The notes under the pieces were generated by a model. The model made no database searches and had not been told where the DNA came from. It saw nothing but the letters and a program-made list of their open reading frames with translations. Positions 33,710 to 43,415 of a stretch of 64,000 nt of DNA are shown piece after piece; position 1 is the first letter of the stretch, and each line of letters opens with the position of its first letter. Source of the DNA: Acidobacteriota bacterium (GTDB taxonomy: Bacteria; Acidobacteriota; Aminicenantia; Aminicenantales; Saccharicenantaceae); contig JAKLEN010000004.1 in NCBI GenBank assembly GCA_022711665.1, positions 312,528-376,527 of the forward strand. The letters run 5' to 3'. Position numbers and translations under genes: made by a program.

Positions 33710-34465
33710 ATGTCCGGACATTCCAAGTGGGCTTCCATCAAGCATAAAAAGGCCGCAACCGACGCCAAGCGCGGCAAGATCTTCACCCGCCTGATCCGCG
33801 AGATCAGCATGGCCGCCCGGGCCGGCGGGGGCGACCCCGACAAGAACGCCGCCCTGCGCAAGGCCATCGCCGACGCCAAGGGCGCGAACATGCCCGCCGA
33901 CAACGTCAAGCGGGCCATCATGAAGGGCACCGGCCAGCTCGAAGGCGCGGCCTACGAGGAAGTGGCCTACGAAGGTTACGGCCCCGGCGGCGTGGCCGTC
34001 TTCCTCCAGGCCGTCACCGACAACAAGAATCGCACCGTCTCCGAGATCCGTCACATCTTCCAGAAGAACGCCGGCACCCTGAGCGAGAAGGGCTCGGTCG
34101 CCTGGATGTTCAAGCGCATGGGCTATATTGACGTCGAGAAGGCCAAGGTCTCCGAGGACATCCTGATGGACATCGCCCTGTCGGCCGGCGCCGACGATCT
34201 CAAGGACGAAGGCTCGCTCTTCGAGGTCATCACCTCGCCCGAGAAGTACGACGCCGTCCTCGAGGCCGTCAAGAAGGCCGAGATCGAGGTCGCCGCCTCC
34301 GAGGTCGGGTTCCTGCCCCAGAATTACGTCAAGGTCGAGGGCAAGGAGGCCCAGCAGGTCCTGCGCCTGGTCGAGGAGCTCGAGGACCACGACGACGTCC
34401 AGTCCGTCTCCTCCAATTTCGACATCTCCGAAGAGGAGATCGCCAGCTTCTCGCAGGCCGGGTGA
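33710..34465 (+). CDS. yebC: YebC/PmpR/TACO1-family protein
   Basis: A 251-residue protein with the family opening SGHSKWASIKHKKAATDAKRGKIF, middle GYGPGGVAVFLQAVTDNKNRT and the late VEELEDHDDVQSVSSNF. YebC-family members act as regulators, or help ribosomes through proline stretches. The gene commonly precedes ruvC, as here (16-bp gap). ATG 33710 with AAGGAG upstream is the family start; an in-frame ATG at 33668 lies before the -10 box and cannot be used. Confidence 0.95.
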   Translation: MSGHSKWASIKHKKAATDAKRGKIFTRLIREISMAARAGGGDPDKNAALRKAIADAKGANMPADNVKRAIMKGTGQLEGAAYEEVAYEGYGPGGVAVFLQAVTDNKNRTVSEIRHIFQKNAGTLSEKGSVAWMFKRMGYIDVEKAKVSEDILMDIALSAGADDLKDEGSLFEVITSPEKYDAVLEAVKKAEIEVAASEVGFLPQNYVKVEGKEAQQVLRLVEELEDHDDVQSVSSNFDISEEEIASFSQAG

Positions 34466-34481
34466 CGCCCCGGCACCAGCC

Positions 34482-34985
34482 ATGCGGGTCCTCGGGATCG
34501 ATCCCAGCCTCCAGTCGACGGGCTTCGGGATCGTCGAGGAGAACCGGGGCGCCCTCTCCCCCGTCGCCTACGGCGTCATCAAGCCCCGGGCCAAGCTGGC
34601 CTTCCATCTGAAGTTGGCCGAGATCAAGGCCGAGATCGAGACCCTCGTCCGGACCTACGGGCCGGCCGAAGTGTCCATCGAGAACGCCTTCTACGCCCAG
34701 AACCAGAAGACGGCCCTGATCCTCGGCCAGGTCCGCGGCGCGGTGCTGGTGGCCGTGGCCGCGACCGGCTGCGCCCTGGCCGAATACTCGGCCCTGGAGA
34801 TCAAGAAGGCCGTCACCGGCTACGGCCAGGCCGACAAGGAGCAGGTCCTGACCATGGTCCGCTCGCTCCTGGCGATCGACGACGAGGCCATGCCGCTCGA
34901 CGCCTCGGACGCCCTGGCGGCCGCCATCTGTCACCTCAACGCCCGGCAGTACCGGGCCAAGATTGGGGACGAGGACGCGTCATGA
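34482..34985 (+). CDS. ruvC: Holliday junction resolvase RuvC
   Basis: A 167-residue RNase H-fold endonuclease cutting Holliday junctions. Acidic catalytic residues: Asp7 in LGIDPSLQSTG, Glu in SIENAFYAQN (about 67), and the Asp pair in DASDALAAAICH near the C-terminus. Length is normal. The stop overlaps the ruvA start as ATGA. RuvB is encoded separately, about 18 kb away at 53023. Confidence 0.96.
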   Translation: MRVLGIDPSLQSTGFGIVEENRGALSPVAYGVIKPRAKLAFHLKLAEIKAEIETLVRTYGPAEVSIENAFYAQNQKTALILGQVRGAVLVAVAATGCALAEYSALEIKKAVTGYGQADKEQVLTMVRSLLAIDDEAMPLDASDALAAAICHLNARQYRAKIGDEDAS

Positions 34986-35569
34986 TCGCCTACCTCCGCG
35001 GCACGCTCATCCGCAAGACCCCCGGCCGGGTCGTCGTCGAGACGGGCGGCGTCGGCTACGAAGCGGCCATCCCCGTCTCGTCCTACGCCCGCCTGGGCGA
35101 GACCGGCGGCACGGTCGAGCTGTTCATCCACACCCACCTTTCCGACGATGCCCTGGCCCTCTACGGCTTCCTGTCCCAGGACGAGAAGGACATGTTCCTC
35201 AAGCTCATCGGCGTCACCGGCGTCGGGCCGAAGCTGGCCCTGAACGTCCTTTCCGGCATCGCCCCGGCCGACCTCGAAGAAGCCATCCGCTCGAGCGACC
35301 TGGCCCGCATCTCGCTCGTGCCGGGGATCGGCAAGAAGACGGCCCTGCGCCTGACGATGGAGCTCCAGGACAAGCTGGAAAAAAAGGAAAAGCTCCTGGC
35401 GGCCAAGGGCTCGCCGGAAAAGGAGGACCTGCTCTCGGCCCTCCAGAACATGGGCTTCCGGCGCAGGGAAGCCGAGCAGGCCGCCGACCAGGCTTTGGCC
35501 GCCCACAAGCCCGGGACGGAATTCGAAAAGCTCCTGCGGGATTGCCTCAGGCGCCTGGCCAGGATCTGA
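34982..35569 (+). CDS. ruvA: Holliday junction DNA helicase subunit RuvA
   Basis: A 195-residue junction-binding protein. OB-fold N-terminus (MIAYLRGTLIRKTPG), two helix-hairpin-helix motifs in the middle (LIGVTGVGPKLALNVL and LVPGIGKKTALRL) and the RuvB-contacting C-terminal domain (NMGFRRREAEQAADQAL) are all present. Translation is coupled to ruvC by the 4-bp overlap. RuvA tetramers recruit RuvB to drive branch migration. Confidence 0.96.
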   Translation: MIAYLRGTLIRKTPGRVVVETGGVGYEAAIPVSSYARLGETGGTVELFIHTHLSDDALALYGFLSQDEKDMFLKLIGVTGVGPKLALNVLSGIAPADLEEAIRSSDLARISLVPGIGKKTALRLTMELQDKLEKKEKLLAAKGSPEKEDLLSALQNMGFRRREAEQAADQALAAHKPGTEFEKLLRDCLRRLARI

Positions 35570-35597
35570 AACGGGATCCGCCGGCCGAGCTCGCCCG

Positions 35598-36974
35598 TCA
35601 GCGCCGGTCCGGCGCGGCGTCCCAGGCGAACCTCTTCTCCGCGAACAGCCGCAGGCAGGCCGCGACGACGTCCGGGTCGTAGACGGTCCCCCGGCCCCGC
35701 TCGATCTCCGCGAGAGCCCGGTCGAGGCCGTGGGCGGGACGATAGGGCCTGTGGCTGGCCATGGCCTCGATGACGTCGGCCACGGTGACGATCCGGGACT
35801 CTAGGAGGATCTGGTCGCCCTTCTTCCGGTCGGGATAGCCCGAGCCGTCCATCCGCTCATGGTGTTCCAGGACGATGCGGGCGATGGGCTCCGGCAGGTC
35901 CACGTTCTTCAGGATGTCGTAGCCTTCGGCGGGATGCGTCTTGATGAGCTCGAACTCGTATTCGGACAGCACGGACGGCTTGCTGAGGATCTCGGCCGGG
36001 ATGACGATCTTCCCCAGGTCGTGGATGGTGGCGGCCGTCCGGATCATCTCCGCCCGCTCGGTCTCGAGGCCCATCTCGCGGGCCACGGCCCAGGCCAGCT
36101 CCGAAACCCTCTTCTGGTGGCCGGCCGTATAGGGGTCCCGCTTCTCGACCATCCCGGCGATGACCCTGATGATGGAGCCGAAGACGGCCTTGATCCTCTC
36201 CTCGGCCCGCTTGCGCTCGGTGATGTCCATCGAGATCACCGTGATCTTGTCGACGGCCCCTCCCGCCGTCTCCCGGACCGGGCTCAACGTGCGGAGGAAC
36301 GTCTTGCCGTCCTTCTGGCTGCTGTGCTCGTAGGTGAGCGACGATCCAGAGGCGACGACCTGGGCGATCTTCTCGGCGAACATCCGGGTCCTGTCCTGGG
36401 GATGGAAATCCCCGTAAGGCCGTCCGGCCAGGCTCTCGAGAGTCCTGCCGTGGCGCTCCAGGTACCTTCCGTTGGCGTGGATAAAGCGGAGATCGCGGTC
36501 GATGAGATAAACGTAATCGTCCGTCGATTCGATGAGGCAGCGATATTTCTCCTCGCTGGCCCGGAGCTCCTCGGCGGCCCGTTTCTGCCTGAGGCGGACC
36601 TCCTTCTGCTCCAGGGCGGAGACGACGGCCGACCCCAGCCTCTTGATGTGCTCCTTGATGACATAATCCCAGGCGCCGGCCTTCATGCACTCGACCGCCG
36701 TGTCCTCGTTCATCGATCCGGTCGTGACGATGAACGGCGTGTCGGGGGCGTTCGCCAGCGCCAGACGCAGGGCGGTCATGCCGTCGAACTGGGGCAGCTT
36801 GAAATCCGAGATGATGAGATCTGGCCGGAACGCCTCCAGGGCCGCCAGGAACTCCGGGCGCGTCTCCACGCGCGCGAACTCGGCCGCCGCGGCGACCTTC
36901 CGGATCTCCCTCTCGCACAGATCCGCGTCCGTCGGCAGGTCCTCGATGATGAGAACGCGCAGGGATCCTGTCAT
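35598..36974 (-). CDS. Response regulator with PAS and HD-GYP domains (c-di-GMP phosphodiesterase)
   Basis: A 458-residue protein. Receiver domain 1-125 with acceptor Asp57 (LIISDFKLP); PAS domain about 135-258 ending DITERKRAEE; HD-GYP domain about 262-450 with His318-Asp319 (IHDLGK), HHERMDGSGYP at 371-381 and SHRPYRPA. HD-GYP proteins hydrolyse c-di-GMP to GMP. It would lower c-di-GMP when phosphorylated. Its start overlaps the stop of the single-domain regulator (ATGA), and it is the output gene of the four-gene sensory operon. Confidence 0.93.
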   Translation of the reverse strand: MTGSLRVLIIEDLPTDADLCEREIRKVAAAAEFARVETRPEFLAALEAFRPDLIISDFKLPQFDGMTALRLALANAPDTPFIVTTGSMNEDTAVECMKAGAWDYVIKEHIKRLGSAVVSALEQKEVRLRQKRAAEELRASEEKYRCLIESTDDYVYLIDRDLRFIHANGRYLERHGRTLESLAGRPYGDFHPQDRTRMFAEKIAQVVASGSSLTYEHSSQKDGKTFLRTLSPVRETAGGAVDKITVISMDITERKRAEERIKAVFGSIIRVIAGMVEKRDPYTAGHQKRVSELAWAVAREMGLETERAEMIRTAATIHDLGKIVIPAEILSKPSVLSEYEFELIKTHPAEGYDILKNVDLPEPIARIVLEHHERMDGSGYPDRKKGDQILLESRIVTVADVIEAMASHRPYRPAHGLDRALAEIERGRGTVYDPDVVAACLRLFAEKRFAWDAAPDRR

Positions 36975-37429
36975 GGTTCCTCTCTTCGTTCCGGGGGTTG
37001 GTTCACGACCAGCCAGTAGAGGCCCAGCGTGCCCAGGGCCTCCATGAAAGACCCGTAATCCACCGGCTTGACGACGTAGCCGTTGGCCCCGAGATCGTAG
37101 GCCTCCCGGATGTCCCGGTCCTCGCGCGAGGAGGACACGACGACGACCGGGATCGTCCGCGTCCGCTCGTCCCGCTTGACCGTCCGCAGGAATTCCATCC
37201 CGCCGATCCTGGAGAGCTTGAGGTCAAGCAGGATGACCTTGGGCGGGAGCCCGGCGCCGCGCGGCGCGTAGGCCCCCCGGCCGAACAGGAAATCCAGGGC
37301 TTCGGCCCCATCCTCGACCGTGTGCAGGCGCCCGGCCAGATCGCGCCGGCCGAGGGCCCGGATCGTCAGCTCCGCGTCGGCCGGGTTGTCCTCGACCAGG
37401 AGAACGTCCACGACCCCGGGAACGTCCAT
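36971..37429 (-). CDS. Single-domain response regulator, Rcp1-type
   Basis: A 152-residue receiver-only protein. Acidic pocket VEDNPADAE (13-21), acceptor Asp69 in VILLDLKLSRIGG, Ser/Thr in VVSSSRED and Lys in YVVKPVD. The VEDGAEALDFLFGRGAY and LGANGYVVKPVD style matches Rcp1 regulators that pair with phytochrome-type kinases. It has no output domain and would shuttle phosphate, perhaps to the HD-GYP protein. ATG 37429 is only 2 nt from the kinase stop; the downstream gene overlaps by 4 bp. Confidence 0.9.
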   Translation of the reverse strand: MDVPGVVDVLLVEDNPADAELTIRALGRRDLAGRLHTVEDGAEALDFLFGRGAYAPRGAGLPPKVILLDLKLSRIGGMEFLRTVKRDERTRTIPVVVVSSSREDRDIREAYDLGANGYVVKPVDYGSFMEALGTLGLYWLVVNQPPERREEP

Positions 37430-37431
37430 GA

Positions 37432-40400
37432 TCAAGCCTCCTTCACCGGCAGGGCGAAATGGAACGTCGCTCCCTCGCCGACGCGGCCTTCCGCCCAGGC
37501 CCGCCCGCCGTGGCGGCGGACTATGCGCTGGATGATGGCCAGGCCGACGCCCGTCCCCTCGAATTCCTTGGCGCTGTGGAGGCGCTGGAAGACGCCGAAG
37601 AGCTTGTGGGCGTAAGTCATGTCGAAGCCCACGCCGTTGTCGGTCACGGAATAGATGTTCTCCATCCCCGCCCGCTCCCCCTCGACGGCGATGACCGGCT
37701 TGTCCCTCTTTCCCGAAAACTTGAGGGCATTGGACAGAAGGTTCGTCCAGACCTGGCGGATGAGGGTCGGGTCGCCGACGGCCGCCGGCAGGGGCCCGAG
37801 CCGAAAATCGATCCGCTCCCGGACCTGCGGCGGCGCCAGCTCGCAGAAGATCGAGTTGGCCAGCGTCCGCATGTCGATGGCCGAGAGGCGGATCTCCGAA
37901 TGGCCCAACCGGGACAGGGCCAGGAGGTCGTCGATGAGCTGCCCCATGCTGCGGGCGCTGTCGCCGATGACGGCGCAGACGCGCCGGCCCTCCTCGTCGA
38001 GGCACGGCTGGTAGTCCTCGAACAGGATCCGGGTGTAGCCGTTGATGGCCCGCAGCGGGGCGCGCAGGTCGTGGGAGACGGAGTACGTGAAGGCCTCCAG
38101 CTCGGCGTTGGCCGCCTCCAGCTGGGCGGTGCGGTCGCGGACGCGCTGTTCCAGTTCGATGTTCAGCTTGCGGACCTCCTCCTCGGCCGCCTTCTCGTCC
38201 TCGGCCACGCTTAAAAGGGCCCGCCGCGATTGCACGGCTTCGTCCAGCAGCCGCCTCAATTCGGCCTGGGCGTCCTGGATCTCCCTTTCGGCCTTTTTCC
38301 GTCCGGAGATATCCATGATGATAACCTGGACGGCCGGGCTGCCCCCGAATATCAGGGGCGTGGCCATGACCTGGACGTCGATGGAGGATCCGTCCAGCCT
38401 CCGGTAGACGTCCTCGGCGGGATATAGCCCTTCTTCACCGGCCTTCAGCTTCAGGACACGGGCCTGGATCGCCGGCAACGAGACGGGATGGGCGATGTCG
38501 GCGATGGACTTGCCGAGGATCTGCGCGTCCGCGTCCGCACCCAGCATGCGCACCACCGCCGTGTTGGCGAAAACGATCCGGTCGTCGCGGAAGAGGGCGA
38601 TCCCGATGGGGGCGTGCTCCGTCAGCAGCCGGTAACGCTCCTCGCTCTCCCGGAGCGCGGCCATGACGGCGTGCCTCTCCGTGATGTCGTTCAGCGCTCC
38701 GATCAGGCGGACCGGCCGGCCCGTCCCGTCACGGGCGATATAGGCCTGATCGACGACATCGGCATAGGAGCCGTCCCCGCGTCGGAAGCGATACTGCCCG
38801 GACCACGAAGAAGCCCCGGAATCGATCGCCGCCTGGACGCCTTCCCGCACAGGGACCGCGTCATCGGGATGGATCCGCCCCGTCCAGGCCTCGTAGTCCC
38901 GCCTGGCCGGGCCGCCGAAGAGCCGCTCGAAGTTGTCGTTCCACCAGATCGCCCCCGTCCGGAGGTCCCAGTCCCAGATGACGTCGGAGGTGGCCCGATT
39001 GACGAGCTCGAAGCGTTCCAGGCTTTCCTGGAGCCTCTGCGACGACTGGGCCTGGCCGCGGAAATAGACCTCGCGTTGCCGCCGCCAGATCAGGCTCAAG
39101 CCCACGCCGGTGAGAACGATGAGCGCCGCCATGACGAAGATGGTCTGCCAGCGGCGCTCCCGGAGCTGAGAAAAGATTTCGGACCTGGCCGCCTGGACAA
39201 CCAGGAACCAGGGCGAGCCGGGCACGTGGCGCACGGCCGCGATGACGGGGACGCCCCGGCTGTCAACGCCCTCCACGACTCCTTCTCCTCCGGTCACGGC
39301 CAGGGCCGAAGGCCTGTCGCCACGGACGACGGGCAGTCTCAGCCTGAGGGCCGAGTCCGGCCGGCCCTCGGGATCGCTGAGAAAGAGGACGTCGTCCCCC
39401 TCGCGCCGGACGATGAACGTCTCGGCCCTGATGCCCGCGCCGGGCCGCTGCCGGATGAGGGGGTAGAGGTTCCGGCGGGGGTCGATGCGCAGGATGACGC
39501 AGGCCGGCATCCCTTTCCCGTTCGAAGGAAGGTCCAGGATGGGGACCAGGAGAATAAGATGGATGTCCCCCGAAGGCTCGGCCCGGCGGAAGTCCAGGAA
39601 GGCCACCTGTTCCTGGGCCAGGCTCGCTTCGATCTCCCCCGCCGGGCAGACGGCCTGGCCCTGGATCTCTCCATGAACGCAAAAGACCTCGAAACCGCGC
39701 CGGTCCACGAGGCAAACCCGGTCATAGCGCCCGGAAGCAAGGAAATGATCGAGCCAGTCGTGAAGCAGGGGCCGGCCCGCGCCCGGATCGGCGATGAAGA
39801 GCATCACCGCCTGCCTGAAGGCGTCGTTGCGGAACAGGATATGCGCGTCGGCCAGCCGGTTACGCCGCCAGTCCCGGAGTTCCTCGTCCTTGAGCCGGGA
39901 GACGGAATCGAGCATCGTTTCCGCCTGGGCCCGGTATCTCTCCCTGTAGCTTTGAAAACCCGAGATGCTGACGGCGCCGATGGCCGAGGCGAAGAGGACG
40001 AAGAGGAGCATCAGGCCGGCGGGAGACTGGAGCGCCGCGGTCCCGGTTTCGGGCGCTCGGGGCCGGGGGCGTTCGGCGGAGGGGCCCGTAAGGAACCCGA
40101 AACGGAAGACGGCCACGGCCATGATCAGGGCGCTCACCCCCATTCCCGGGGTGAAGGGATTGAATCGGAACGACAGCCGCGCGCCGATCGCCGGGATGGC
40201 TGAGAAGCCGACGGCCGCGATCGCCGACGCGGCCAGGAGAAGCGCCTGGACCCGGGCGGCCTTGCTGAGGCGCCGGGCGGCGGACAGCAGAAGGCCGATG
40301 CTCATGGCGATCAGGAGGAAGCTGTAGCTGGCGTAGATCAGGAACCAGAGACCGGGGACGAGGGTGGCCGTGTTGGGGACCAGGAAAGGCCCGTTCGCCG

Positions 40401-40809
40401 TGAACCCGGCTTCGGGCTTGATCCAGAGGCTGTGCCGGCTTTCGGTCCAGAGCACGACCTGGGTGACGGCCGGGATGACGAACAGCCCGGCCCGCAGGCG
40501 CTTGGAAAGCCACGGCCGCAGGCCGCCGTAGTCGACGGCGAAGACAAGCCAGAGCACGGCGCCGAACGCGGCGAAAAGGAAACGGAGGTTGAACCAGACA
40601 AGAGCCCGGCCCGGGGAGGAGCTGGCCATGGCCAGGGCTTCCGTCAGGCAGATGAGGCTCTGGCAGATGGTCAGCCCGGCGAAAGACTTGGCCGCTCCGG
40701 CCCGGCCCCGCTGCCGCCAGGCGTAAACGGCCAGGAAGCCGGCCAGCGCCGAGGACAATACGACCAGGACAAAATAGGCGATGATTCCCGGGGGACCGGA
40801 TAACATCAT
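37432..40809 (-). CDS. Multi-domain sensor histidine kinase (7TM, extracytoplasmic sensor, two PAS, HisKA-HATPase)
   Basis: A 1125-residue membrane kinase. Seven hydrophobic segments at about 8-235 resemble the HisKA_7TM input domain. An eighth segment (about 265-285), a periplasmic sensor (about 290-555) and a ninth segment (about 565-585) follow. Two PAS domains lie at about 600-730 and 735-855 (ends DITERH and DISGRKKAE), then a coiled coil. The dimerisation domain has His913 in SHDLRAPLRAINGY; ATPase boxes are NLLSNALKF (1023-1031), DNGVGFD (1057-1063) and GTGVGLAI. The kinase core is the phytochrome-like type that pairs with Rcp1 regulators. Overlaps both neighbours closely. Confidence 0.9.
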   Translation of the reverse strand: MMLSGPPGIIAYFVLVVLSSALAGFLAVYAWRQRGRAGAAKSFAGLTICQSLICLTEALAMASSSPGRALVWFNLRFLFAAFGAVLWLVFAVDYGGLRPWLSKRLRAGLFVIPAVTQVVLWTESRHSLWIKPEAGFTANGPFLVPNTATLVPGLWFLIYASYSFLLIAMSIGLLLSAARRLSKAARVQALLLAASAIAAVGFSAIPAIGARLSFRFNPFTPGMGVSALIMAVAVFRFGFLTGPSAERPRPRAPETGTAALQSPAGLMLLFVLFASAIGAVSISGFQSYRERYRAQAETMLDSVSRLKDEELRDWRRNRLADAHILFRNDAFRQAVMLFIADPGAGRPLLHDWLDHFLASGRYDRVCLVDRRGFEVFCVHGEIQGQAVCPAGEIEASLAQEQVAFLDFRRAEPSGDIHLILLVPILDLPSNGKGMPACVILRIDPRRNLYPLIRQRPGAGIRAETFIVRREGDDVLFLSDPEGRPDSALRLRLPVVRGDRPSALAVTGGEGVVEGVDSRGVPVIAAVRHVPGSPWFLVVQAARSEIFSQLRERRWQTIFVMAALIVLTGVGLSLIWRRQREVYFRGQAQSSQRLQESLERFELVNRATSDVIWDWDLRTGAIWWNDNFERLFGGPARRDYEAWTGRIHPDDAVPVREGVQAAIDSGASSWSGQYRFRRGDGSYADVVDQAYIARDGTGRPVRLIGALNDITERHAVMAALRESEERYRLLTEHAPIGIALFRDDRIVFANTAVVRMLGADADAQILGKSIADIAHPVSLPAIQARVLKLKAGEEGLYPAEDVYRRLDGSSIDVQVMATPLIFGGSPAVQVIIMDISGRKKAEREIQDAQAELRRLLDEAVQSRRALLSVAEDEKAAEEEVRKLNIELEQRVRDRTAQLEAANAELEAFTYSVSHDLRAPLRAINGYTRILFEDYQPCLDEEGRRVCAVIGDSARSMGQLIDDLLALSRLGHSEIRLSAIDMRTLANSIFCELAPPQVRERIDFRLGPLPAAVGDPTLIRQVWTNLLSNALKFSGKRDKPVIAVEGERAGMENIYSVTDNGVGFDMTYAHKLFGVFQRLHSAKEFEGTGVGLAIIQRIVRRHGGRAWAEGRVGEGATFHFALPVKEA

Positions 40810-43415
40810 TTCTCCTCCGCCGGGTTCTCATAGCGCGGCGGCAGGCCGGACCTGGCCAGGAGCTCGTTGACCTCGTATTTGAGGCCGAGGATGCGCGTTT
40901 CCCGCCCCAGCGTGACGGTCTGCCAGCGGCGCAATTCGTCGAGCTGCTCGGCCAGGCGCTCCTCGGCCAGCCTGCGTTCGATGGCGCCGGTGATGGTCCT
41001 CGATATCGCCCGCAGGAGGTCCACGTCCTCCTGCGGCCATTCCCGGCGGACGCGGCATTCGTCGAAGCCGATGAGACCGAAGAGCTCGTCGTTGACGAAA
41101 AGCGGCACGATCAGAACCGATCGGGTCCCTCCCAGAGCCAGGATCTCTCTCGTCTTTTCATCGGGGATCTCCGCCAGGTCGGAACAGCTGACGACCCTGT
41201 TGCCCCTCAACCGCTCCGCCAGCCAGGCGAACTCGGCCACCGAAAGTCCCTGCAAACGGGCTTTCATGGCCTCCATGCCCGGGGCCGTCCATTCGAACGT
41301 GTTGTCGCCGGTTCCCGTCTCCAGGCGATACTCAAAGATGTAGACCCGGCTGATATCCAGGGCCGTCCCCAGCCTCCGCAGGACCTCGTTCAGGAAGCCG
41401 TCCAGGTCCGCGACGGAGGCGGCCAGAGAAGAAATGGACGACAGAGTCTCCTCGTAGCGCAGGCGCTTCTTGAGGGTCGCCTCGTTCCGGATGCGGTCCG
41501 TGACATCGAGGACGAGCGAGATCATCTGCGGCCTTCCGGGGACGGGGACGTTCCAGGAGGTGATGAACCTCGTCTCCTCCCCGGCGCGTGCGATGGGGAT
41601 GTCCGCCCACAGCATCCGGCCCGGGTCTCCCGACGCTATATCCTCCGACACGCGCTTTTTAAGCCGCTCCCGGGCTTCCGGGTCCTCGTAGACGGCCTCC
41701 CAGAACCTGTCGACGCTTTCGATCTTCTCCCTCGTGGTCCGGTAGAACCTGGGGAAATTGTCGTTCATGTAATAAAACGCCGCTCCCGGTTTGGTCGAAT
41801 GGACGGCCACGCCGACCGGCAGGCTGTCGAGGATCGCCTGGATGAAGGCCTCTCTTTCCTGAAGAGCGGTTTCCATGCGCCTGCGCTCGGTGATGTTCAA
41901 TATAGAAGACAGGAAATAATCTTTGCCGCCGACGACGACCCGGGCCACCGATACCAGGCAGTCTATGAGCTCTCCGGACTTGACGCGGAACATCGTCTCC
42001 AGGCTGAAGGCCGGGCCCTGGCTCAGGCTCCCCGCGATCAGGCGCTCCCGGTCCTCCGGCGAGACATAAAAGCCCATCTCGCCGGGCGTCCTCCCGAGAA
42101 GCTCTTCCCTGGCATACCCGCTGTTCCGCACGAAGGCCTCGTTGACATCGGCGATCTTCGCGTCTTCGACCGAAGTCAGGCTCATGCTGATGGGGCTTCC
42201 CGCGAAGGTCTTGGCGAACTTCTCCTCCGAGAGGCGAAGCGCTTCTTCGGCCCTCTGGCGCTCCGTGATGTCCGTGCCCGAAATCAGATAATACGGCTCC
42301 CCGCCGAGGACCAGCGTGGTCCCCGAAAGCAGCATATCGCGCACCTCGCCGGATTTCCTGCGGATCCTGATCGGAACGTCCTGGATCAGGCCTGCCTCCT
42401 TGAGGCTGCTGAGGAAGCGCGTCCGGTCCGTCGCGTCGGGATAGAGCCCCAGCTCGGCGGCCGAGCGTCCAACAGCCTCTTCCCTCGAGAATCCGGTGGT
42501 CCTGACGAAGCCCTCGTTGATATCGAAGAGCGTCCCGTCGCGGATCGAGGTCAGCGACAGCGCGATCGGGTTCACGGCGAAAACCTTGGAGAACTTCTCC
42601 TCCGAAAGGCGGCGGGCCTCCTCGTTCCGCTTTCGCGCGGAGACGTCGCGGATGATCATGCTCGTCTTCTCGCGGCCTTCGCTGTCCCAGTAGACCCACG
42701 TCGAGATCTCCCCGGGGAATTTCGAACCGTCCCGGCGCAGGAAATTGAGCTCCCCGCGGAACCGTCCCGTCCGGGCCCGCTCTTCCAGGGCCGCCGCGAC
42801 CCGGGGGTCGGACATGTCGACGACACCGGCGCGCCCGACGGAGCGGAGCTCTTCCGCCGTCCGGCCGAACATCTCGCAGGCCGCCGGGTTGGCGTCGAAG
42901 ATCGATCCGTCCGGGGCCGTGAGGAGGATGGCGTCCAGGCTGGAGGCGAAGAGGAAAGCGGCCTGCTTCCGGCTCTCGCGCGCCTCCTCCTCGGCCCGCT
43001 TGCGCTCGCTGATGTCGCGGACTATGGCCCACATCCATTCCCGGGCTCCCTTACCCTCCCGGCTCGGGAACGTATGCAGCTCGACCGGAACGACCGTGCC
43101 GTCCTTCCTCCGATACTCCTTTTCGTAGATGGAGGAGGACCGTCCGGTTTTCATCTGGCTCTCGATGATCTCCTCCTCCCTCTGGAGCCATTTCCCGGGG
43201 GTCAGGTCCCTGAAGGTCATCCGCCGCAGCTCCTCGGCCGTATACCCGGTCAGGTCCCGGAAAGCCCTGTTCATCTCCAGGAGCCGGCCCTGGCGGTCGA
43301 TGCTGACGAAGCCGTCCGGCACGTCGTCGTAGAGGTCCCGCCATTTCCTCGCCGACCGGAGGCCGGTTTCTTCCGCCGTCCGCGACGGCCCCTTCGGTCG
43401 TGATCGCTTCAGCAT
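40806..43415 (-). CDS. Cytoplasmic PAS-repeat and GAF sensor protein without kinase domain
   Basis: An 869-residue soluble protein with about five PAS domains (about 20-140, 145-265, 270-390, 395-515, 525-650), each ending in a DISERKRAEE-like linker. A GAF domain follows at about 665-810, then a coiled-coil tail with GRETRILGLKYEVNELL. No HisKA, HATPase, GGDEF, EAL or output domain is present. It probably passes ligand or redox information to the 7TM kinase by contact (inference). Its stop overlaps the kinase start as ATGA. First gene of the operon, behind a long structured leader. Confidence 0.88.
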   Translation of the reverse strand: MLKRSRPKGPSRTAEETGLRSARKWRDLYDDVPDGFVSIDRQGRLLEMNRAFRDLTGYTAEELRRMTFRDLTPGKWLQREEEIIESQMKTGRSSSIYEKEYRRKDGTVVPVELHTFPSREGKGAREWMWAIVRDISERKRAEEEARESRKQAAFLFASSLDAILLTAPDGSIFDANPAACEMFGRTAEELRSVGRAGVVDMSDPRVAAALEERARTGRFRGELNFLRRDGSKFPGEISTWVYWDSEGREKTSMIIRDVSARKRNEEARRLSEEKFSKVFAVNPIALSLTSIRDGTLFDINEGFVRTTGFSREEAVGRSAAELGLYPDATDRTRFLSSLKEAGLIQDVPIRIRRKSGEVRDMLLSGTTLVLGGEPYYLISGTDITERQRAEEALRLSEEKFAKTFAGSPISMSLTSVEDAKIADVNEAFVRNSGYAREELLGRTPGEMGFYVSPEDRERLIAGSLSQGPAFSLETMFRVKSGELIDCLVSVARVVVGGKDYFLSSILNITERRRMETALQEREAFIQAILDSLPVGVAVHSTKPGAAFYYMNDNFPRFYRTTREKIESVDRFWEAVYEDPEARERLKKRVSEDIASGDPGRMLWADIPIARAGEETRFITSWNVPVPGRPQMISLVLDVTDRIRNEATLKKRLRYEETLSSISSLAASVADLDGFLNEVLRRLGTALDISRVYIFEYRLETGTGDNTFEWTAPGMEAMKARLQGLSVAEFAWLAERLRGNRVVSCSDLAEIPDEKTREILALGGTRSVLIVPLFVNDELFGLIGFDECRVRREWPQEDVDLLRAISRTITGAIERRLAEERLAEQLDELRRWQTVTLGRETRILGLKYEVNELLARSGLPPRYENPAEEK

